From: Adiantum capillus-veneris
Lineage: Eukaryota > Streptophyta > Polypodiopsida > Polypodiales > Pteridaceae
Length of the DNA stretch: 64,000 nt
Reading direction: 5' to 3'
NCBI GenBank assembly: GCA_014529385.2
Contig: CM043969.1
Location: 14,941,446 to 15,005,445 of the forward strand
This document shows, piece by piece, positions 30,610-40,190 of this stretch (positions are counted from its first letter, which is position 1; the number at the start of each line of letters is the position of its first letter). Under the pieces are notes generated by a model. That model was not told where the DNA came from, did not search any database, and saw only the letters and a list, made by a program, of their open reading frames with translations. The position numbers and the translations under genes were made by a program.

Positions 30610-31495
30610 TGAATTGGGGGCCTTAGATTAGGCTTGGAGTTCGCTTTAGTCCTCATGGGACAATCCTTGGTAAAGTGCCCAAATTTGTTACACTCGAAGC
30701 ATGCCCCAAAGTAAGTCCCGAAGTTGAGTGGAATAGTAAAAAGACTAGCTCCAACATTGATCACCATGATTTTCAGTGGTGTCTTAGACCCATTCCATCC
30801 TATACATACCTGATTAGAGGACCTTCCTAGCCCCCTCCTATTAGCAACAAACAGGGGGGTTCCCAATTGGCTGACAAGCATCAAGATATTATCCCAAAGC
30901 CAACTAGGTAGGCCCGCAAACTCAACCCAGACATGATGAATACCCTCGAGGGACCCTGCCGAGTCGAACGTTGGCTCCCATGGTAAAGCGTAGACTATTG
31001 TCCGGTTGAATGTAAGGGGACCCTTACCAAGGATCTTTGCAACGTCGGATATCTCCTTGAATCTAACTTAGGAAAAACCCATTGGCTAGGCAAGTAGTAT
31101 TTTTTGCTGCTCCTCCATGCTTAAGGATTTGCGCCCTTGAATCCACTGTATCAGCTTATATCCGTTTGGGATTCTCCCACTAAAGCCAAACACTAGCATC
31201 GCCTGGGCTTGCATGGCTAGCTGTTTTTTATCAGAGCCAGTGAATTTGTGATAGTGACGACCTTCGTGACCTCCACCTGTTGTGGTAGTGACTTAAGATC
31301 ACTAAAGGCCCGAGTACCCCATTGCCTTCTACCTCTGGGCAAAGTTCTTTTGTTACCATTCAAGCCTGTATGTAGTTGCTTGATAACTTCCTTAAGGTCT
31401 TGTTTAAGCCGAGCCTTCACCTTCTTTAGATTTTCATAGCTTGTATCATTTGAAGTCTCAACAAATGCATCCTTAGCGCAAACCTTAAGAGTCAT
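30610..31495 (-). pseudogene. LINE ORF1 with DUF4283-like region and CCHC knuckle
   Basis: 31495-31217 begins the protein with a charged region (YENLKKVKARLKQDLKEVIK). Middle pieces at about 31000-30860 read like the DUF4283 fold of plant L1 ORF1 (GIHHVWVEFAGLPSWLWDNI). Then VANRRGLGRSSNQVCIGW and I-M-V-I-N-V-G-A-S-L-F lead into a zinc knuckle CFECNKFGHFTKDC with C-X2-C-X4-H-X4-C spacing at about 30700-30660. In this family ORF1 binds LINE RNA. At least three breaks split the frame. Confidence 0.8.
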
Positions 31496-31611
31496 GACCC
31501 TTCAAGATACTTGCAAAAGATATTCCCTGTCTGAGATCTTCAGAACTTGTTGCCACCTTGTTTTTATTATCATAGATAATGCCATTGAGTCTCAAACCTA
31601 CCTTGAGGGAC

Positions 31612-31776
31612 CACGTAGTCGAGTTCCTCGGTGTTGTTCTTGTAGCGGTCAAGTGTGAGGTGATCCATTGAGAGATTATTCTCCACGAAGAGGTTGTTGA
31701 CGTGTGGCTCCTCGATCGGGGTAGCGGGATCGTTGAGGATTGTGGTGCCGGAAGGTGTTGGCGTTGGCGAATTCAT
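31612..31776 (-). pseudogene. PLE ORF1, N-terminal fragment
   Basis: MNSPTPTPSGTTILND, then EEPHVNNLFVENNLSMDHLT, nearly identical to the start of the ORF1 at 38681. The match stops at about 31612 where LINE sequence takes over, leaving about 55 codons. Confidence 0.8.
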
Positions 31777-33041
31777 GCTTAATCGAGGTAGGATAAGAGT
31801 TATTTGTGATGTCGGGGGTTAGTATGAAGCTACTAGCTTAAAAACCAAGTTAAGCAAGGTGACTCGCCTCGTACACCGTGGCAGTATAGGAATTTGGCCT
31901 TCAAAGTGACGAGCTTATTATAGCCAACTGAAACTCTGTAATGAGAAGATGACGTAGCCGGCTGTGGCTGGGGTTGACGGGGTCGACGGGTTCCTGCGTG
32001 TATCTGAGGATGCTGAGGTTGCGAGAGCTGGGGAGAAGCCGCCAATGGACAGTTTTGTTACAAGCTTTGCTACAAGCTCTGCGAGAACAGTGAGCAGCTG
32101 CGTGTAGCTGAGGTGTGTGAACTGCGTGAACTGTGTGTAGCTACCAGGTGAGAACAGTGTGCAGTTGACAGCTTGCGATCAGAGACGGCTGCTCGACAGG
32201 TTATCCCACTGTCAGTAGGCTGAGCGAAGCACGCAGCCGGGTATTGACGATTGGTGAGCATTTGCCCAGTTCAAAACTGCACGGTTTTGTAAGGTAGCGA
32301 GCGGTGTTAGGTGCTGTAGGGGTGGTAAGGGTGGCTAAGGTGCGTGCGTAGAGGGGCAAAAAATGCTATAGAAGCAAGGAGGGCTCAGCGTGTGATAGGT
32401 GCAGCGTGTGACAGGCAAGGTGCGGGCATGGTGAAAATCACTACAGAGCCAAGTAAGGCGCAGCGTGAAACGGGTATGATAGGCAAGGTGCTGGCTTAGA
32501 CGGAGGTTGGAAAAGTAACGTTGATAGAGGTTAGTGTAATGACAGAGGCGACTGAGGTGAAAAGTCTGTAGCGTGTGTGAGCTAGGAATAAACGCGAGCT
32601 GCCGGGGTTGCCTGAGTTTGCTTGCAAGATTAAGCCGAATGCATATCGCAGGGTTGCCAGGAAAATCTAAGTTGAGTGATGCAACATGTTAAATCGGTAC
32701 GGGGGGAGTCGGGTGGTGGTTCCACGGTCGACAGAAAAGCCAGAGTTTTGCTGTTATCCTCTTAAATGTTTGAGGCATAGAAGTGTACCATACTAAAGTT
32801 TAGAAAACGTAAGTTACCATGGGATCTATGGTTTTCAAGTTCATCTACATTAATCACTCTTTAAAGTTGAGAGAACGTAGGCTTCCAAGGGAATATGGTT
32901 TTCAAGCCGGTTCGTGTGGTTAAGCTACGGGAACAAAGAAGAATCCATTCCCAAAACAGGGTTTATACTGAGTTGAGGATTTAGGGTTTGGGTTGAAAAG
33001 TGGAGGAAGGGAAAGACAAAAGTCGGCTGTTGGGCGGGCGA

Positions 33042-33079
<38 letters not shown>

Positions 33080-33321
33080 CGGAGGGATGAAGTGTTCGGG
33101 TTGAAAAGCAGAGGAAGGGGAAGACAAAAGTCGGCGGGCCGGGCGCGGGCGGGCGGGGGGGTATCGGAGGGATGAAGTGCGCATCGCTTATGTTTTCAAA
33201 AAATAATACTTTAATGGTAAAAATATGCAGAGCGTGCGTAGCACTTGAATTTTAGCACAAGGTAAAGAAGTTAAGGATGTTAAGGATGTTAAGGATGGGG
33301 CTATGTTAAAGGTTGAGAGGG
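31777..33321 (-). other. PLE leader between hammerhead and ORF1 (copy 1)
   Basis: Non-coding. It aligns over its length with 38682-40148. It contains internally repetitive phrases (GTGTAGCT/GAACTG motifs near 32080-32170), a run of 34 G (33045-33078), a duplicated 'agcggaggaaggg-aagacaaaag' module around that run, and three or four TTAAGGATG units near 33268-33296. Read on the minus strand it would form the 5' untranslated region of the unit. Confidence 0.65.
33045..33078. repeat. 34-base G homopolymer
   Basis: An uninterrupted run of G on the plus strand (C in the PLE RNA). The homologous site in the next unit has 22 G (39977-39998). Confidence 0.9.
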
Positions 33322-33364
33322 GAACCAAACGCGTTTCGCTCCGTGAGGAGCTCATCAATGGTAG
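33322..33364 (-). ncRNA. Type I hammerhead ribozyme, PLE copy 1 (core slightly decayed)
   Basis: Minus-strand order: helix I 5' strand ACCA; TTGATGAG (33358-33351), against consensus CUGAUGAG; stem II CTCC / loop TCAC / GGAG; CGAAAC (33338-33333); a minimal helix III ACGCGT with a 2-base loop; cleavage triplet GUU; then TGGT, which pairs with ACCA. Every strand of the hammerhead fold is accounted for within 43 bases. One core base, the conserved C of CUGAUGA, is T here. Short helix III and placement in the repeated spacer are as known for ribozymes of Penelope-like elements. Its role would be to self-cleave tandem transcripts into unit-length RNA. Confidence 0.75.
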
Positions 33365-34513
33365 GAGGTGGTAGTAGGTTTTAAAAGGAGTTCAAAAGAG
33401 GGAGGGGGAGTTTATATAGGAGGTGGGTTGGGGAATGACAAGAGGGGGGGGGGGAGGGGAGTTGTGTCTAAAGGGGTTTGGAATTTAGAATATTTGTAGA
33501 GAGGTTCAGGGGAAGGGGGTGAGGGTCGAGGCTAGTATTAAGGGAGAGTTCTCCCCCGAAAAAAAAGGGGAACCCGAGGGGGGGAGGGGGTGTGGTGTTC
33601 TAGGAAGGTTTATCAAGGGGTATAAAGGGGAAGGGGAGGTTAGTAAAAGGTAGCTTGGTTTTAAACGATTCGAGGGTAAAAAATTCAAGCGTAAAAACTT
33701 TTGGAGGGAAATTTTTTTACCGTTATTCTTAAAGGCAGCTTGGTTTGAGTGTATTGCAACTACAACTAGTGAGAGAATGTGTTGTAACTAAAGCAAGTGA
33801 GATAGGGGGAGACCGCTAAGTTAAAAGCAGTGTGGTTTTTTAAAGGCAGCGTGGTTGTTAAAGGGTTCAAGTGGATTGCAACTAGAGCGAAGGAGAGAGA
33901 GGGGGAAACTGCGAGGGTGGGGATGGATAAGGGTTTGCGAGAGAGAGAGAGAGAGGGAGAGAGGGAGAGAGATGGGACAATATTACCATAGCAAATGTTT
34001 GAGTAGAAGAAACTTATAGTGGAATGCAGTTAGGTGGTAAAGATTTCAACATCAAGAGAGGGTTAGGGGTTTTCTTACATCAACAAGTCATGGCAAAAAA
34101 CTTTTAATGGTAAAGGGTAAAGGGTAGTTGGTGGTATGGGGGTTTTCTTTACATCGTGAGACCAATGCAAAGAAGGGAGTACAATGAACACAGGTATGTC
34201 AAGGTATCTTGTCGGGGGAGGCTCAAAAACAACCTTAAGAAAAAAAGGAGATGGCCAAGTAGGGGTGGCCCAAGTATGTGAAGTTTTGAGCGTATTCCTG
34301 CAAAACACAAAAATGGGTATTAGGGTAGGATAAAATATAAAGGGAAAGAGATGTCCTTCAATGCGGTTCTAAGGCTTTAGTTAGGATAGAGCTTAAATTA
34401 GGGCTATTAGTCCAACATAGGGTGGGTTTGTCGACATGTGCAAGGGTGGGGGAAAGGCTGCATGCTAGCTGGAGAGGTTTTCCAATGGTTAGGGTAGGAT
34501 TAAGTTTCCGAGT
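33365..34513 (-). other. PLE spacer between RT end and hammerhead (copy 1)
   Basis: The first 200 bases after 34513 on the minus strand continue RT-like sequence (a C-W-T-N-S-P-N-L-S-S-I-L-T-K-A piece resembling the end of PLE RT proteins). A CAG-ending T-rich stretch (near 34293) resembles a 3' splice site, and some PLEs keep introns. Otherwise the region is G-rich on the plus strand, with AG-rich sequence at 33935-33971 and a 60-codon open frame at 33506-33688 that recurs at 40338 and 41309. That frame is probably kept by recent duplication, not by selection. Confidence 0.5.
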
Positions 34514-36217
34514 TTATGGTGAAAAAGGAAGTTTAAAGATAATGGGGAGAACTTTTTTGGTTTTTGGAGTTTTGCTGAAAAGAGAAGGTCTTTCCTGGTA
34601 AGAGATTGAGCAAAAGACTTTTATTAAAAATCCTCTAGGATAACCCCTGCAAAGGAGCCTTTGGAAGAAGAGGTTTTTTAGGCTTGAGAAGCCCTTTGAG
34701 GTGCTGACTCTAATGATATAACGTATGAGTTTTGCTTTAATAAAAGCCAACTTCTGGTGGAGAGGATGCCAAGAGATCCAACGTATGTATTGGTAAGAGT
34801 TTAATGGCTTTTGGTGGCAGTTAAAATCTAGAATCCCACATTGGCTAAATCGATGTCCTTTATGAAAATGGACATCCAGGATAGTGGCTTCTAAGGTGGA
34901 GCTGACATGGGTGATTACTATATGCCTTTGTAGAGGGGCGGCATAGGAGTCTAGTGTTTTGGATAGTGTGCTAAGCGTGCAGGTCCAGATTCCAGACGCA
35001 TCATCTATGAATCTTTTATAATAAGCCAGGTTGGGGTTGTGGATAATGGGGGAGTGGTTTTCTAAGTGACAGAGAAATAGGCAAGCATAAACCATCGCCA
35101 AGTTTGACCCCATAGTCGTGCCTTTTATTTGTTTCCACACTTTATCTTTGATACAAAGATAATGATGTGAGAGGATTAGGGTGGCAAGTGAGATGATGAA
35201 CTCTGTTTTTGGATTATCAAAATGGTTAGCAATAGAACTCCTAAGGGCTAGAAGACCTTGGGATATGGGGATGCTAGGGTAGAGAGAGATCACATCAAAT
35301 GCGAAAAGGAGACTGTGTGGAAGGAAGGGTTTTTATTTGAGATCTATGATGAGGGATAGTGAGTCTCTGAGGTGTTGTTTTTGTGTAAGGAGGATAGGGT
35401 AAAGTTGGTAGTGTAGTCATTTGGAGGCATTTTCTAACATGTATCCTTGATAGGAGCAAATAGGGCGGGCTACAAGAGAAGGTTTATGAATCTCATGAAG
35501 GAACTGGATAGGGCAAGGTTTGAAGGGTTTGGAAATCAGTGCAAGAATAAAGGTTGATTCTTGTAGAGTAAGGAGAGTGTATTTGATGGTGATGGAGTAG
35601 AGTAAGGAGGCGACGTAGTTGTGTGGTGGTATGATGACGGGCTGATAAGTGGATTGGTCATTGAGTTGCCTAAGGGCCTCCTGGTCATACCACTCTCTAG
35701 AGAGGATAGTGAGGCCTAGGTTTGTATCGGCCGGTTTAATGATTATGGAGGAGTCCTTAGAAAGGGTTTTAAGTTGTTGTTTGACAAAATTTGAAAATTT
35801 AGAGCGTGAAGCGTTATAATATGAAAGTGTACAAATTAGATTTAGGTGGTTTTGAAGTGTGATGTTTTCTAACTGAGGGTTCAGGGAGGGGGGCATCCAA
35901 GAGGGGTTAGGGGATTTGAAATGGGAAGGTGGGTTGGAAGGTGAATTATGAAAGAACACTTTGAGTTCAAGGCTCCTAGCCAAGGCTTCATGGGCTTGGA
36001 GGATGAGCTTGGGTGGGGGGATGCATTTGAGCCCTAAGTCTAAGCATTTACTTTCGTTGGAAGAGAGGGGACGAGTGGTTAGGTTATGTACAAAATTAGA
36101 GGTAGGGTTAGTAACAAGTGAGTGTGAGGGAAGCTTACCAAAGAGCATGAGTTGGTAAGCATGCGGATTAGTGAGGGGTTGCCAAAATTTTTGCCTAATT
36201 CTTCTTCTTTTCTTCAT
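34514..36217 (-). pseudogene. Penelope-like reverse transcriptase
   Basis: The N-terminal block (36217-35417) has the typical PLE pre-RT signatures: LTTRPLSSNESKCLDLGLKC at residues 46-65, S-S-I-I-I-K-P-A-D with the KPAD at 161-164, SREWYDQEALRQLND, and a HEIHKP...RPICS box near its end (PKIHKP...RPIVS in the family). The palm block (35293-34514) has D-V-I-S-L-Y-P-S-I-P (motif A), QIKGTTMGSNLAMVYACLFL (motif B, GTAMG type), YKRFIDDASGIW (motif C with the catalytic DD) and the L-D-V-H-F-H-K-G region. The frame is broken in about two places. There is no GIY-YIG domain before or after. The protein would copy PLE RNA. Group assignment to PLE is strong. Confidence 0.85.
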
Positions 36218-36980
36218 ATACTCATGGATAGGGGTGGGGGGGATTTGTGTGGAAGATGGTAAGGAAGAGAGGGAGAAACCAATCCAAAGGTTCAGGAGGA
36301 TGGGGGGCTTGCTAGAAGGGGAGGTTAAATGTTTGAGGCATAGAAGTGTACCATACTAATGTTTAGAAAACGTAAGTTACCATGGGATCTATGGTTTTCA
36401 AGTTGATCCACATTAATCACTCTTTAAAGTTGAGAGAACTTAGGCTTCCAAGGGAGAAGGGGAGGTTAAATGTTTGAGGCATAGAAGTGTGCCATGATAA
36501 AGTTTAGAAAACGTAAGTTACCATGGGATCTATGGTTTTCAAGTTGATCCAGATTAATCACTCTTTAAAGTTGAGAGAACGTAGGCTTCCAAGGGAATAT
36601 GGTTTTCAAGCTGGTCCACAATCCCATTTGCGTGGTTAAGCTACGGGAACAAAGAAGAATCCATTCCCAAAATAGGGTTTATACCGAGTTGAGGATTTAG
36701 GGTTTGGGTTGAAAAGCGGAGAAAGGGAAAGAAAAAAGTCGGCCGTCAGGTGGGCGGGGCGGGGAGGGGGGAGGGGTGTCGGAGGGATGAAGTGCTCGGG
36801 TTGAAAAGAGGAGGAAGGGGAAGACGGTAAGGAAGAGAGGCAGAAACCAATCCAAAGGTTCAGGAGGAAGGTTGGGTTTGGAAGATGGTAAGGAAGAGAG
36901 GGAGAAACCAATCCAAAGGTTCGGGAGGAGGGGGGGCTTGCTAAAAAGCAAGTGAATCCAAGACAATGGATGTGAAGGCC
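36218..36980 (-). other. ORF1-RT spacer enlarged by duplicated leader pieces
   Basis: In the copy at 50046-50182 only about 140 bp separate ORF1 and RT. Here the gap is about 760 bp because of an insertion at about 36325-36890. The insertion consists of two head-to-tail partial copies of leader sequence (matching 32762-33115 and 39690-39960, from TTAAATGTTTGAGGCATAG onward) plus a repeat of the 'ggtaaggaagagaggga' module. Confidence 0.7.
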
Positions 36981-38681
36981 CTAATCCCTCCTCCATCTCC
37001 CTTTTTCTGACTCCTTGCCATTGCGGTTGTCATCACAGTTATCCTCCAGGTTGTTATTACAGTTTCCATCAAGGTTGCCATTGCGGTTGCCATCATTGTA
37101 GCCATTGCGGTTGCCATCATTGTAGCCATCTCGGTTGTGAATGCCAAAACGGTTGTTATCAGGATTGAGGTTTAGGTTTAGGTTTAGGTTTAGGTTGGTG
37201 GGTTTGTTGTATTTTGAAGGTTTGGTAAACTTGTTGTAGGGAAAAGGTTTGGCGATGGAAGGAGGACGGATTTTAGGTGAGAATAGGTTGTGAATGTGAT
37301 TGAGAGGGTATTAAGGAGTTATAGTAGGCTCTTTGGGCGTGGGGTGCTTAAAAGGTCTTTTAGATGGTGGGGAGCATGGTGGAGAGGGGAATTGTGGGTT
37401 TTTGAAAGATTGGTTAAGAGGTTTGGTAGGGGAGAGATCCTTGAATGGTTTGTGGGTATGGTGGGAGGATCTAGGGGGGCAAAAAGGGGCTTTGGAGGGA
37501 GGATGGTGACTTGAAGTTTTGGAGTAGCGGGGATTGGTGGAAGTTGCAATAGTAGGGGGTTTGGCAAACAGGAGAGATTTTAAATGTTTATGGACTTCAA
37601 GTTCCACAAGCTCTTTGATAGTTTGCTCCTTAGGGAGGTGTAGGATTCCCTCCTTCATGGTAGTAATAGAGCGTTTCCTAGATTTGTAAGCTTCTTCTTC
37701 CTTTGAGGAGGCCAAGTGAGAGTTAACGATAAAAGATTGCATTACGGAGAGAAATTGTTGAAGCGAGGATTCCTTCCAAACCCTTAGGTATTGGTGCCAA
37801 TCACAAGAGGCTAATCGGGGCAAGGTGATACAAGAGAGTTTTTTCACAAGATCGGTGAGGCGGCTTTCTACTTCGAGGTGATATCCTTCAACTTTAGTTT
37901 GTAGGTGTTGCACTAGAAGCTTTTGCGCTTGGGTAAGGGCTAGAGTTCAATCCATTTGATATTGGATTGTAAGGGCAGTGAACTTGGAATTAAGGAGAGC
38001 TTGGGCTTGGGTATTATCCAAATGTAAGTGTGGTGGTTTTATGTTGAGGCTATTGGGATTGGCATTGTTTTTATGAAGTTCTACCAAGTGAGTGGTGTAC
38101 AAGGAGGCTTTGGTTAGCTTTAGATGTAATTTCTTGAATTCAACTAGTGAGAGGTTGATGATGTCTTCAAACTCTTTGGGTTTTGCAGGGGAAAGGGGGC
38201 ATGATATTGGTGAGGCGGAGGTGAGGGCCTTGGCTGAAGAGGAGGGGGTGATCCTTGTAGTTGGTGGTGGTGGGTGAGAGGAAGGACTCAACTCGTTAGG
38301 TGAGGAGGATTGGCGTTGGATGGTGGAGAGGGTGATGCGAAGGTTGGGTTTGGTTTTCTTAGGAGGATTATGGTTGGGTGAGGTGTGTTCATTGTCAAGA
38401 TTGGGCTCGAGGCGGTTGGGTGAGTCTTCAACTCTAAGAGTGGCTTGGTGAGGGTTGGGGGAGAAGTCGAAGGATTCCTCCGAGAGGTAGTCGAGTTCAT
38501 CGGTGTTGTTCTTGTAGGGGTAGTCGAGTTCGTCGGTGTTGTTCTTGTAGGGGTCAAGTGTGAGGTGATCCATTGAGAGATTATTCTCCACGAAGAGGTT
38601 GTTGACGTGTGGCTCCTTGATCGGGGTAGTGGAATCGTTGAGGATTGTGGTGCCGGAAGGTGTTGGCGTTGGTGAATTCAT
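36981..38681 (-). pseudogene. PLE ORF1, Pro/Ser-rich protein with Asn-Gly-Asp repeat tail
   Basis: About 566 codons from MNSPTPTPSGTTILNDSTTP. Residues 40-60 hold a short duplicated Y-K-N-N-T-D-E-L-D-Y unit. Residues 100-160 are Pro/Ser-rich. Residues 190-330 are richer in Leu, Lys and Glu (IQYQMD...ALTQAQKLLVQHLQTKVEGY, LPKEQTIKELVELEVHKHLK), compatible with a coiled coil. The next 150 residues are Pro/Lys-rich and basic. The tail repeats Asn-Arg-Asp/Asn-Gly-Tyr-Asn-Asp-Gly units. A basic, proline-rich protein could bind nucleic acid, which is inference. No family is recognised. Some endonuclease-less PLEs carry a separate coiled-coil ORF1. The frame is broken in about two places. Confidence 0.6.
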
Positions 38682-40148
38682 GCTTAATCGAGGTAGGATA
38701 AGAGTTATTTGTGACGTCGGGGGTTAGTATGAAGCTACTAGCTTAAAAACCAAGTTGCAAGGTGACTCGCCTCTTACACCGTGGCAGTATGGGAATCTGG
38801 CCTTCAAAGTGACGAGCAAATTATAGCCAACCGAAACTATGTAATGAGAAGATGACGTAGCCGACTCTGGCTGGGGTTGACAGGGTCGACGGGTTCCTGC
38901 GTGTATCTCAGGATGCTGAGGTTGCGAGAGCTTGGGAGCTGGGGAGAAGCTGCCAATGGACAGTTTTGTTACAAGCTTTGCTACAAGCTCTGCGAGAACA
39001 GTGAGCAGCTGCGTGTAGCTGAACTGTGTGAACTGCGTGTAGCTACCAGGTGAGAACAGTGTGCAATTGACAGCGTGCAGTTGACAGCTTGCAACGAGAG
39101 ATGGCTGGTGGACAGGTTATCGCACTGTTAGTAGGCTGAGCGAAGCACGCAGCCGGGTATTGACGACTGGTGAGCATTTGTCGGGTTCAAAACTGCATGG
39201 TTTTGTAAGGCAGCGAGCAACGTAAGGTGCTGTAGGGGTGGTAAGGGTGGCTAAGGTGCGTGCGTAGAGGGGCATATGTGGTGAAGAATGCTACGGAAGC
39301 AAGGAGGGCTCAGCGTGTGATAGGTGCAGCGTGTGACATGCAAGGTGCGAGCATGGCGAAAATCACTACAGAGCCAAGTAAGGCGCAGCGTGAAACGGGT
39401 ATGATAGGCAAGGTGCAGGCTTAGACGGAGGTTGGAAAAGTAAGGTTGATAGAGGTTAGTGTAATGACAGAGGCGACTGAGGTGAAAAGTCTGTAGCGTG
39501 TGTGAGCTAGGAATAAACGCGAGCTGCTGGGGTTGCCTGAGTTTGCCTACGTGATTAAGCCGAATTTGCATATCGCAGGTTGCGAGGGAAATCTAAGTTG
39601 AGTGATGCAACATGTTAAATCGGTACGGGGGGAGTTGGCGGGTGGTGGTTCCATGATCGACAGAAAAGCCAGAGTTTTGCTGTTATCCCCTTAAATGTTT
39701 GAGGCATAGAAGTGTACCGTACTAAAGTTTAGAAAACGTAAGTTACCATGGGATCTATGGTTTTCAAGTTGATCCACACTAATCACTCCTTAAAGTTGAG
39801 AGAACGTAGGTTTCCAAGGGAATATGGTTTTCAAGTTGGTCCACAATCCGGTTCGCGTAGTTAAGCTACGGGAACAAAGAAGAATCCATTCCCAAAACAG
39901 GGTTTGTACCGAGTTGAAGATTTAGGTTTTGGGTTGAAAAGCGGAGGAAGGAAAAGACAAAAGTTGGCTGTCGGGCGGGGGGGGGGGGGGGGGGGGGGTA
40001 TTGGAGGGATGAATTGCGCATCGCTTATGTTTTCAAAAAATAATACTTTAATGGTAAAAATATGCCAAGCGTGCGTAGCACTTGAATTAGCACAAGGTAA
40101 AGAGGTTAAGGATGTTAAGGATGGGGCTACGTTAAATGTTGAGAGGGG
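38682..40148 (-). other. PLE leader between hammerhead and ORF1 (copy 2)
   Basis: Colinear with 31777-33321, with 22 G at 39977-39998 in place of 34. No coding potential is claimed. Confidence 0.65.
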
Positions 40149-40190
40149 AACCACATGCGTTTCGCTCCGTGAGGAGCTCATTAGTGTTAG
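40149..40190 (-). ncRNA. Type I hammerhead ribozyme, PLE copy 2 (core slightly decayed)
   Basis: Minus-strand order: CTAATGAG (40184-40177), stem II CTCC / TCAC / GGAG, CGAAAC (40164-40159), short helix III region GCATGT, then GGTTCC. Stem II and the CGAAAC box are identical to copy 1. The core here has A in place of the G of CUGAUGAG, while copy 1 has that G but lacks the first C. The two copies together imply an ancestor with the exact consensus core. Helix I and the cleavage triplet are less well kept than in copy 1, so this copy is probably inactive. Confidence 0.65.

Larger units (their letters stand above)
26205..31600 (-). mobile_element. Near full-length L1-type LINE (5.4 kb)
   Basis: This is the most complete copy of the LINE family. 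In minus-strand order it has ORF1 (about 31500-30610), endonuclease-RT ORF2 (about 30165-26350), a 3' UTR with the same 16-bp palindrome (26229-26244) as the copy at 20987, and an A-rich tail near 26205. It abuts PLE ORF1 sequence at about 31600, so the LINE probably inserted into, or was joined to, a Penelope-like unit. PLE sequence does not resume beyond its 3' end, so the insertion is not simple. Both ORFs carry many stops and frameshifts; the copy is dead. Confidence 0.85.

Noticed and set aside
32966-32990. GATTTAGGGTTTGGGTTG resembling telomeric sequence in the PLE leader
   Set aside because: Only one exact TTTAGGG unit; too short to distinguish from chance in G-rich DNA.
33506-33688. 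A 60-codon open frame repeated almost unchanged at 40338 and 41309
   Set aside because: All three lie in recently duplicated spacer sequence; identity reflects duplication, and composition is low-complexity Pro/Ser/Leu.
37164-37197. Four TTTAGG hexamers resembling a telomeric repeat, in an element group known to sit at telomeres
   Set aside because: The plant repeat is usually the heptamer TTTAGGG. Here the hexamers encode an Asn-Leu run inside ORF1, and the copy at 50.3 kb has fewer units, so this is a coding low-complexity repeat.
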